A DNA stretch of 12,851 nucleotides from positions 4,689,067 through 4,701,917 of the forward strand of contig CP070771.1 in the NCBI GenBank assembly GCA_020345785.1, read 5' to 3'. Source of the DNA: Desulfobacterales bacterium. GTDB taxonomy: Bacteria; Desulfobacterota; Desulfobacteria; Desulfobacterales; JAFDCJ01. The first letter of the stretch is position 1; every line of letters starts with the position of its first letter. The notes under the pieces are model-generated. The model worked only from the letters and a program-made list of their open reading frames with translations, was not told where the DNA came from and made no database searches. Below, piece by piece: positions 1 through 5,965 of this stretch. Both the position numbers and the translations under genes were made by a program.

Positions 1-745
1 GGCCAAATCTCGTAATCTGGTGACCATAAAGATTTTGCAGGACATCGGGGTTGACTATGCCATTCAATACGCCACCAAGCTCGGCATCGAGTCCACTTTG
101 AGCCGGGATCTTTCCATCGCACTGGGATCGTCCGGTATTTCTCTGCTTGAACTTCTCAGAGCGTTTTCGGTCTTCGCCAACCACGGTTATCTGGTCGAAC
201 CGGTTTTTATTTTAAAAGTGGTGGACCGCAATGGAAAAGTTCTGGAAGAGATGGCACCGGAAAGAAAACAGGTGATCGAAAAGAGTACGGCTTACATTAT
301 GACCAGCCTACTGGAGGGAGTCGTCAAGTACGGTACCGGCTGGCGGATTAAAGAGTTAAAACGGTCGGTTGCCGGTAAAACCGGAACGACCAATAATTTG
401 TTTGATGCCTGGTTCGTCGGATATACTCCCGAATTTATCACCGGCGTCTGGGTTGGTTTAGATGAAGAAGCCCCGATGGGGAAAGGTGAAACCGGCTCCA
501 GGGCGGCCAGCCCTATCTGGCTCGGATTCATGCAGCGCGTACTTGAAGATAAACCCGTCCAGGTTTTTCAGGCTCCGGAAGGCATTGTGTTTGCGAAAAT
601 TGATGCCGATACCGGTTTGCTGCCGGTGCCGGAATCGAAAAATGTGGTCTTCGAGTGCTTTAAAGAGGGCACCGTTCCGACCGAATATACCAAACGTCCG
701 GATGAGGCCCGCGAGAAGGAAGACTTGTTTAAAAAAGACCTCTGA
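1..745 (+). CDS. mrcA: Penicillin-binding protein 1A, C-terminal part (5' truncated by window edge)
   Basis: This is the C-terminal part of a class A (bifunctional) penicillin-binding protein, which polymerises glycan strands and cross-links peptidoglycan at the outer face of the inner membrane. Only the back half of the transpeptidase domain is visible. The frame is open from base 2, so the GTG at 20 is internal and not a start. Bases 8-16 encode S-R-N, the SxN motif of the penicillin-binding fold, followed by a typical PBP1A stretch (NLVTIKILQDIG). The KTG motif (K-T-G-T-T-N-N) is at 377-397. The catalytic SxxK serine and the glycosyltransferase domain lie upstream of the window. After the KTG motif come the DAWFVGYTP and GVWVGLD stretches usual for PBP1A. 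The C-terminus is short and charged. The TGA at 743-745 sits only 3 bp from the stop of the convergent USP gene, and no clear terminator separates them. Family assignment is firm; the symbol mrcA (versus ponA or another class A PBP) is less certain. Confidence 0.93.
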   Translation, partial: AKSRNLVTIKILQDIGVDYAIQYATKLGIESTLSRDLSIALGSSGISLLELLRAFSVFANHGYLVEPVFILKVVDRNGKVLEEMAPERKQVIEKSTAYIMTSLLEGVVKYGTGWRIKELKRSVAGKTGTTNNLFDAWFVGYTPEFITGVWVGLDEEAPMGKGETGSRAASPIWLGFMQRVLEDKPVQVFQAPEGIVFAKIDADTGLLPVPESKNVVFECFKEGTVPTEYTKRPDEAREKEDLFKKDL

Positions 746-748
746 TTT

Positions 749-1282
749 CTATTCTTCCTCTTCGGGCTGTTTCACGAGTAGCACCGGTTTGGAAGAATGA
801 CGCAGCACGCCGCGGGCCACGCCTCCCATCAGTGCATCTTTAAGTGCGCCATAGCCGTGGCGGCCCATCACGATCAAATCAATGCCCTGTTCCTCTGAGA
901 TGCGGACAATCTGTTCGACCGGATGACCGCGCTCCACCAGAATCTCATCGGCATCAATAGAATTTGTATCTAAATCTTTGCCCGCCTCCTGATAGAAGTG
1001 CCCCAATACTTCACGGATGACTTCACCTTCACGCCGTTTGCCGATCAGCGCTTCACGAGCATCCTGCAGATGCTGTGCTTTTATCTTTTGCCATTGATCG
1101 GGGTCGATATAGTTGCTCACGAGTCCATCCAGGTCGCGATCTTCCGGCAGGACATGAAGCATCACGAGCTTACTGCGGTACAAATTCGCCAGACTCAGCG
1201 CATATGCAAATGCATATCGGGCGCTTTCGGAAAGATCGGTGGCGTATAAAATCTTTTTGACTTCAATCTTTGGCAATTGCAT
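749..1282 (-). CDS. Universal stress protein, UspA family
   Basis: A 177-residue cytoplasmic protein with one UspA domain, slightly longer than the usual 140-160 aa. It opens with the typical first strand and loop (KKILYATDLSESARYAFAYA, residues 9-28), and V-M-L-H-V-L-P follows as the second strand. The C-terminal part carries the nucleotide-binding loop, V-M-G-R-H-G-Y-G followed by ALKDALMGG. This fits the G-2x-G-9x-G-(S/T) ATP-binding signature except that the final Ser/Thr is Gly, so ATP binding is plausible but not assured. The protein ends in an acidic tail (EEEE). An AAAGGA-type ribosome site lies about 6 nt before the ATG. The gene follows the TRAP permease gene by 78 bp on the same strand with no obvious terminator between them, so it is probably the last gene of the transporter operon. 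UspA proteins beside TRAP transporters have a precedent in TeaD, which modulates TeaABC in Halomonas. A role for this protein on this transporter is inference from position. Confidence 0.92.
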   Translation of the reverse strand: MQLPKIEVKKILYATDLSESARYAFAYALSLANLYRSKLVMLHVLPEDRDLDGLVSNYIDPDQWQKIKAQHLQDAREALIGKRREGEVIREVLGHFYQEAGKDLDTNSIDADEILVERGHPVEQIVRISEEQGIDLIVMGRHGYGALKDALMGGVARGVLRHSSKPVLLVKQPEEEE

Positions 1283-1360
1283 GACTTATCCTTTGTTGAA
1301 ATCAGCTGTATGCCGCAAGCCGATTTTTGATTTTGATCGCTCTACCCGCTGCATCCTTAA

Positions 1361-3706
1361 TTAGACGGCGGCCTGTTTAAGTTTTTTCCTTTCATGAATC
1401 GGCAAGATCAGAGATGGGTTACTGCGAATCCGGATTTTTTGCATGAAAAAGACCAGGATCCATAGTCCGATGCCTATAGCGTCCACGATGAACGTCGGTA
1501 CGTCGATTCCAGTGAGGCCCAATATCATATGCGGAAAGAACAAAATCAACGTCGCCACGGCACAGATGATCCACTCCACGATATTCGTGGCGCACATGAA
1601 GTACCCCATGGTCAGGCTTCCGAAGGCGATGGTTCCCAGAACAATGGTGATCATAGTGGAAACGACCTGGTACCAGGGCATGATGTGTCCCGGTCCGCCC
1701 AGCAAAAAGCCGGGAGAAAAGGCAAACAAAAGGGGCCCGATGTAGAGCATCTTGGCAAACTTAAATGAGGTCCAGCCCGTCTTCCAGGGGTCCGAGCCGG
1801 CAATGGCCGCACCGGCATAGGCCGCCACGCATACCGGCGGAGTGATGTTGGAATCCTGGCTGAACCAATAGACGATCATGTGAGACGCGATCAAAGCCCA
1901 GGCGACTTTACCCACGATCATGTCGCGCTGGGGATCACCGGGCAGCAGGTCGCCCAAAGGCAGCTGCAGTTCCATGAAGCTGACGCCCCACTGGCTGCGG
2001 GCGATCATGTCGGAAATTGCGCCTACGGCCAGAACCGCCGTGATCAGATAGGCCGCCGTGACCGGCACGCCCATGCCGAGCACCAGGGATGCCAGTCCGA
2101 CCAGCACGATGGCGATGATGAGGTTGCCGGCTGAAAGCTCGATGATGATCTGGGAGAAACGCAGCCCGATACCGGTGAGCTGGATCGTGCCTACGATGAT
2201 GCCGATCACGCCGACGGTGGCGCCGATGATCAGTGTGGCGCGGGCCCCCTCGTTCATGGCGGCAAAGATTTGCTTCGGGCCCATGCGCTGATCGGAGGTC
2301 AGCCAGCTCACCCCGACACAGGAAATGACCGACCAGAAGGCGGCATACCCCGGAGAATATCCCAGTAGCATCATGACTACAATGATCACCAGAGGTAGCG
2401 ACATGAACCACTGCTGTTTTAGAATCTGCCAGGCGGTTGGCGCATTTTCTTCCCGGATGCCCACCAGACCGTAGCGCTTGGCCTCGAAGTGGATCATCAC
2501 GAATACGGACAGAAAGTAAATCACGGCCGGAAAAATGGCCATGAGCATAATCTGTACATAGGGGATCTCAGTCATTTCGGCCATGATGAACCCGCCGGCT
2601 CCCATGATGGGCGGCATGAACATACCGCCGATGGAGGCGGACGGCTCGATGGCGCCGGCCACATGCGGCCGGAAGCCGGCTTTTTTCATCAGCGGGATGG
2701 TAAAGGCGCCGGTTGAAACCGTGTTGGCAATGGCCGACCCCGACACCGAGCCAAAGAACCCGGATGCCAGCACCGCCACCTTGGCCGGACCGCCCACCGC
2801 CTTACCGGCCAACGCCATGGGCAGATCCAGAAAGAAGCGGCTGGCTCCAGAAAATTTTAGAAAGGAGCCGAAAAAGATAAACAGAATCACGTAGGTCACC
2901 AGCACCGTGGCCATGATGCCGAAGACGCCCTCCTGCTTGAAATAAATGTGGTTCAGGGTGCGGTCGATTTTAAAGCCGGTGTGCGCAAAGGCATTGATGA
3001 TCGGTATATTGTGGAGCAGATCGCCGTAGAACGCGTATAGCAAAAACCCAACGCCCACCAGAGTCATGGACCACCCCAGCACACGACGCGCTACCTCCAG
3101 GGATACCAGGATGCCGATGAAGCTCACCGCCGTGTCTAAAGGGGTTTCGGAGCCCATGCGGTAATTGATGGCGGCGTACTCGACGATGAAATATCCCACT
3201 ACAAAGATGGCGGCCAGGGCCAGGAAAATGTCCATGGCGATGGGAGCAGTGTCCTCATTTCTGCCCCAGAGACGAATTGGAACAAAAAACATTCCGGCCG
3301 CAGCCAGGCTGACGAGGGCGTAAAACCATTTCAGCCCGACAAAGGGCTCCCGGGCACCCTGGGAGCCTAGCAGGAAATGCAGCGCGAAATAGACGATTAA
3401 ACACAGGGTGATAAAAGGGATGGCGCTGTCAACATAATAGCCGAACGTTTTCGTCGGCTTGGATGTGAAGGGGTAGCTGAGAAAAATCATCACGTAGGTG
3501 ATCAGCACATAGATGCCCAGAAAGTACTGAGTGTCCACTGGTCTAGCGGCGCAGTACATGTAAAAGAGCACCATCGCCACACCCAGGCCGGAACAGAGCC
3601 ACAGCCAGAGACCGGTCATGGAGCGGCCGGACTTGGCATCCTTGGCAACGATTTCCTTCAGCTTTTCCTGGTCGGCAGCAGTTGCGGGGACTTCTAAATC
3701 TGTCAT
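1361..3706 (-). CDS. TRAP transporter permease, fused 4TM/12TM (DctQ-DctM type, TAXI class)
   Basis: A 781-residue polytopic inner-membrane protein: the fused small and large membrane subunits of a TRAP transporter, which imports a solute delivered by a periplasmic receptor using an ion gradient, usually Na+. After about 34 mostly charged cytoplasmic residues there is a long series of hydrophobic segments. The first several (about residues 31-225) correspond to the DctQ-like part. From about 260 onward is the DctM-like part with its hallmark G-S-V-S-G-S-A-I-A-N-T-V-S-T-G motif (about 319-333), then I-P-L-M-K-K-A-G-F, E-P-S-A-S-I-G-G and F-M-P-P-I-M-G-A. Length suits the TIGR02123-type fusion family that pairs with TAXI receptors. 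The start is the ATG at 3706, preceded by GAGG about 9 nt away, weaker than the site of the upstream receptor gene. It lies 135 bp downstream of the receptor gene, with a terminator-like hairpin in that gap. The gene is visibly GC-rich compared with the right half of the window. Substrate cannot be read from the permease; neighbours suggest an organic acid. Confidence 0.95.
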   Translation of the reverse strand: MTDLEVPATAADQEKLKEIVAKDAKSGRSMTGLWLWLCSGLGVAMVLFYMYCAARPVDTQYFLGIYVLITYVMIFLSYPFTSKPTKTFGYYVDSAIPFITLCLIVYFALHFLLGSQGAREPFVGLKWFYALVSLAAAGMFFVPIRLWGRNEDTAPIAMDIFLALAAIFVVGYFIVEYAAINYRMGSETPLDTAVSFIGILVSLEVARRVLGWSMTLVGVGFLLYAFYGDLLHNIPIINAFAHTGFKIDRTLNHIYFKQEGVFGIMATVLVTYVILFIFFGSFLKFSGASRFFLDLPMALAGKAVGGPAKVAVLASGFFGSVSGSAIANTVSTGAFTIPLMKKAGFRPHVAGAIEPSASIGGMFMPPIMGAGGFIMAEMTEIPYVQIMLMAIFPAVIYFLSVFVMIHFEAKRYGLVGIREENAPTAWQILKQQWFMSLPLVIIVVMMLLGYSPGYAAFWSVISCVGVSWLTSDQRMGPKQIFAAMNEGARATLIIGATVGVIGIIVGTIQLTGIGLRFSQIIIELSAGNLIIAIVLVGLASLVLGMGVPVTAAYLITAVLAVGAISDMIARSQWGVSFMELQLPLGDLLPGDPQRDMIVGKVAWALIASHMIVYWFSQDSNITPPVCVAAYAGAAIAGSDPWKTGWTSFKFAKMLYIGPLLFAFSPGFLLGGPGHIMPWYQVVSTMITIVLGTIAFGSLTMGYFMCATNIVEWIICAVATLILFFPHMILGLTGIDVPTFIVDAIGIGLWILVFFMQKIRIRSNPSLILPIHERKKLKQAAV

Positions 3707-3758
3707 TTCTTTTTCCTCTTGCAGTGGGTTTACGCCGCTGGCAATTTGGAGTGGAGGG

Positions 3759-3788
3759 AAAAAGGGGAAGCGGGGACGCCGCTTCCCC
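3759..3788 (-). terminator. Hairpin plus U-tract between receptor and permease genes (probable attenuator)
   Basis: On the minus strand the transcript would form a perfect 10-bp stem, GGGGAAGCGG pairing with CCGCTTCCCC, around a 5-nt loop (3774-3778). Five U residues (3759-3763) follow immediately. This is the classic intrinsic-terminator layout. It lies in the 135-bp gap after the receptor stop and before the permease start, both minus strand. Partial read-through would give more periplasmic receptor than permease, as is common in binding-protein-dependent systems. The stem could also protect the 3' end of the receptor message from exonucleases. Confidence 0.7.
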
Positions 3789-3841
3789 CCTCATAACAGT
3801 TAACTATAGAAGCATTCCTGAAATGTTGTTACGAAAGCATT

Positions 3842-4819
3842 TTAGGGCATCAATTCGGCCGGGATCTCCTTGCCCTGTTCCTTCCAGAACTTGACGGCTC
3901 CCGGATGCAGGGGCACCGACGCACCGGAAAAGGCGTTTTCCAGAGTCATTTCCTTGAAGGTCTTTTTAGCCATCAGCATGGCCTGCATCCCTTTATCGGA
4001 CCACAGCGTCTTCATGACCGTGTAAACCAGGTCTTCGGGCAAGTCCTTGTTAGCGGTCAAAATGGTGGAGTCCTGGAAGCTCTTGGTCGCGGGCATGCCT
4101 TTGCCGTAAGTCCCTGCCGGAATGATCGTTGGCGAGTAAGCAAACTCGTTGTAAAATCCGGTCTTCTCGGCATCGACGCCCACATCCACCAGGAAGATCT
4201 TCACCTGGACGGCGGCTTCGATGATGGAGCGGTTGGGGTAGCCCACCAGTACCCAGAAGGCGTCGATCTTGCCGTCCTGGAAGGCGCTGGCCGCCTGGCT
4301 GTAGCCTAAAAATCCGGGTTTGAAGTTGTCCCAGAGGCCGATGTGGCGGAAGAATCGTTCTGCACTGGCGGCCGCGCCCGAGCCGGCATTGCCCAGGGCC
4401 ACGCGCTTGCCCTTAAGGTCGATGGCGCTTTTGACACCGCTGTCAGCCCTCACGACCAGCTGGGCCGGCGCACCATATAGATACCCCATGGAACGGATTT
4501 TGTCGTATTTGACCGGATCCTGCGGCAGTTTGCCGGTGTATCCCAGGGCGCTGTCTACGGCATAGCAAAGCCCGAAATCGGACTCGCCGTTGTGAACGCG
4601 CTTGACATTTTCTACCGAACCGCCGGAACCCACGGAAGAGGCTCTGATGTTGGGGTTCACTTTGGGCACATATACCGCCATGGCATTGGAAAACGTGTTG
4701 AAGGTGCCGCCGGTAGGGCCGCCGCCGATTTTAATGCTGTAGTCAGCGGCTGATGCCGGGACAATACCTAACGCGGCAACGGAAATAGCGAGTAAACAGA
4801 GAACGAAATGTTTCTTCAT
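3842..4819 (-). CDS. TAXI family TRAP transporter solute-binding protein
   Basis: A 325-residue periplasmic receptor that captures the substrate and hands it to the TRAP permease encoded next. The N-terminus is a clean Sec signal peptide: MKK, a hydrophobic core, then A-S-A with predicted cleavage after residue 24. The mature protein starts with the TAXI hallmarks: Y-S-I-K-I-G-G-G-P-T-G-G-T-F, then V-G-S-G-G-S-V-E-N-V and the N-G-E-S-D-F-G-L stretch. Later motifs also fit: DLKGKRVALGNAGSGAA, and the DGKIDAFWVLVGYP segment of the second lobe. Length is normal for the family. There is no lipobox, so it should be a soluble periplasmic protein. A very strong ribosome site, AAAGGAGGG at 4827-4835, sits 7 nt before the ATG, consistent with high expression. 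TAXI ligands are mostly unproven (glutamate or other dicarboxylates in some studied cases). The DctB-like sensor nearby makes a carboxylate the best guess, which is inference. Confidence 0.95.
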   Translation of the reverse strand: MKKHFVLCLLAISVAALGIVPASAADYSIKIGGGPTGGTFNTFSNAMAVYVPKVNPNIRASSVGSGGSVENVKRVHNGESDFGLCYAVDSALGYTGKLPQDPVKYDKIRSMGYLYGAPAQLVVRADSGVKSAIDLKGKRVALGNAGSGAAASAERFFRHIGLWDNFKPGFLGYSQAASAFQDGKIDAFWVLVGYPNRSIIEAAVQVKIFLVDVGVDAEKTGFYNEFAYSPTIIPAGTYGKGMPATKSFQDSTILTANKDLPEDLVYTVMKTLWSDKGMQAMLMAKKTFKEMTLENAFSGASVPLHPGAVKFWKEQGKEIPAELMP

Positions 4820-4851
4820 ACAAAAACCCTCCTTTTAGAATATTGCTTGAG

Positions 4852-4880
4852 AATAATCGGGTGATGTGTTTTTCTTTCAA
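4852..4880 (-). promoter_or_regulatory. Candidate sigma-70 promoter for the TAXI-TRAP-USP genes
   Basis: Read on the minus strand, TTGAAA (4875-4880) and ATTATT (4852-4857) are separated by exactly 17 nt, a fair match to -35 and -10 elements. The start site would fall near 4845, leaving a leader of about 25 nt that contains the strong ribosome site. I saw no -24/-12 sigma-54 element in this gap, which matters because classic DctB/DctD-controlled transporters use one. Confidence 0.4.
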
Positions 4881-4982
4881 CCGGTTGCATATTTCGAACA
4901 TGCTCGACGGCGGCGGAACGGTATACACCACGCTCTCTGTCTAACTGTTTCACTCATGTTTGTAAACTCTTGAAATTCTGAT

Positions 4983-4998
4983 TTTTCCGTCCGGAAAA
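4983..4998. promoter_or_regulatory. Short dyad between response regulator and receptor genes
   Basis: The inverted repeat TTTTCCG / CGGAAAA is separated by 2 nt. It lies 11 nt to the left of the larger palindrome at 5010-5030 in the same 228-bp intergenic gap. It could be a second protein-binding site, or with the larger palindrome part of a weak termination structure after the response regulator gene. Neither role can be decided from sequence alone. Confidence 0.3.
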
Positions 4999-5009
4999 CA
5001 CGGTTTTTT

Positions 5010-5030
5010 TTGTAAGAAATTTTCTTACAA
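5010..5030. promoter_or_regulatory. 21-bp palindrome, candidate operator
   Basis: Two perfect 10-bp arms, TTGTAAGAAA and TTTCTTACAA, flank a single central T. The dyad lies just after the response regulator stop (5048) and about 130 bp upstream of the candidate promoter for the receptor gene. No run of T follows the stem on either strand, which argues against an intrinsic terminator. A dimeric regulator, such as the LuxR-type protein encoded next to it, is the natural candidate to bind here. This is inference. Confidence 0.5.
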
Positions 5031-5047
5031 CGGTTTTGGGGATATCT

Positions 5048-5686
5048 TCAGGTTTCAATGAGTTTATTTTGGATCGCAAAGCGGGAAAGTTCGGCATTGT
5101 TACGTAATTCCAATTTTTTTAGCAATCGCGCTCGGTAAGTGTCAACAGTTTTTATACTGATATTGTAGGCATTGGCGATTTCACGGTTGGTGTGTCCCAT
5201 GGCCAGGCGGCGCAACACCTGCAGCTCGCGCATGGATAGGGAATCGAGGGGAGATTGCTCACCGGAGCCTTTAGCGATCCGTAACGCCAATGTTTCGGTC
5301 GCCTCATCGGTCAGGTAGCGGCTGCCGCCATGTACTTTACGAATGGCCTTGACCAGCTGTTCCGGAGCCGATTGCTTGGTCAAGTATCCCATTGCGCCCG
5401 CCTGGATCGCCCGTACGACATATTGGCCCTCTTCATGCATGGTCAGAATGAGGATCGGCAAATCAGGGTGGTGAACGCGCAATTGGCTGACAACTTCCAG
5501 ACCATCCAGGCCCGGCATTGAAATATCAATGACCGCCACATCCGGCAAGATTTCCTTGACCAGCCGCAGGGTTTCTCTCCCGTCGGCTGCCTCGGCGACG
5601 ACCTCCATATCACCGCTTTCTTCCACGATGCGGCGCAGACCCGCGCGGACAATGCCGTGGTCATCAGCCAATAGTACTTTGATCAA
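5048..5686 (-). CDS. Response regulator, NarL/FixJ (LuxR-HTH) family
   Basis: A 212-residue two-component transcription factor. The receiver domain (about 1-120) has the acidic pair D8-D9 (LLADDH), phosphoacceptor D54 (VIDISMPG), switch residue T82 (LILTMHE) and K104 (YLTKQ), so it should be phosphorylatable. A LuxR-type helix-turn-helix fills the C-terminus (about 146-205), with LSMRELQVLRRLAMGHTNRE and the recognition-helix stretch ISIKTVDTYRARLLKKLEL. I chose the TTG at 5686 as start: it gives the usual MIKVLLADDH opening and has AGGA 9 nt upstream. The longer frame reaching back to a GTG at 5725 adds 13 unusual residues and has no ribosome site. The gene follows the histidine kinase gene by about 280 bp on the same strand, and its partner is almost certainly that NarX-type kinase. 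The likely target is the adjacent transporter operon. Confidence 0.94.
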   Translation of the reverse strand: MIKVLLADDHGIVRAGLRRIVEESGDMEVVAEAADGRETLRLVKEILPDVAVIDISMPGLDGLEVVSQLRVHHPDLPILILTMHEEGQYVVRAIQAGAMGYLTKQSAPEQLVKAIRKVHGGSRYLTDEATETLALRIAKGSGEQSPLDSLSMRELQVLRRLAMGHTNREIANAYNISIKTVDTYRARLLKKLELRNNAELSRFAIQNKLIET

Positions 5687-5965
5687 AATGTCGTATCCTA
5701 ATGAATCCGCCCTGGAAAATCGCACTTTCAGGGTTGAAAATTTTTCTTGAAAACTGAAGAAAGTTGTTAATTGAAGGCAATGCAGATGAATTACTTTGTT
5801 CTTCGCATTTTGTTTTACGCGGAGCTGTTTTTGCCTGTTTAACAGCTACTTGTGTAGTAAAATAGTAGAAATTAGGCAACTAGATTTTTTCACCTTTCTC
5901 TAATTTTCAAATAATAATGTCTGTGTTTATGCGACCTGACGCGCGCATTCTTCAGGAGTGCGTGA
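5687..5965 (-). other. Spacer between kinase and regulator genes
   Basis: About 280 bp, AT-rich, with no convincing coding frame. It holds a loose 7-bp inverted repeat (AGCTGTT 5823-5829 / AACAGCT 5841-5847) with an 11-nt loop and no U-tract. It also holds a T-rich stretch (5741-5750) that resembles one arm of the palindrome at 5010-5030. I could not pick a confident promoter, so separate transcription of the regulator is possible but not shown. Confidence 0.4.
5696..5700 (-). promoter_or_regulatory. Ribosome binding site fixing a TTG start for the response regulator
   Basis: TAGGA on the minus strand lies 9 nt upstream of the TTG at 5684-5686. No comparable site precedes the longer GTG-initiated alternative at 5725, so this site decides the start. 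Confidence 0.5.

Noticed and set aside
4743..4931. 62-residue minus-strand open frame ahead of the TAXI receptor
   Set aside because: It overlaps the receptor's signal-peptide region in another frame, lies across the promoter and ribosome site, and has no family features.
5687..5725. Longer response regulator starting at GTG 5725 (225 aa)
   Set aside because: No ribosome site precedes it and the extra N-terminal residues do not belong to the receiver fold; TTG 5686 with AGGA upstream fits the family start.
5823..5847. Terminator after the histidine kinase gene
   Set aside because: The stem is only 7 bp with an 11-nt loop and has no U-tract on the minus strand.
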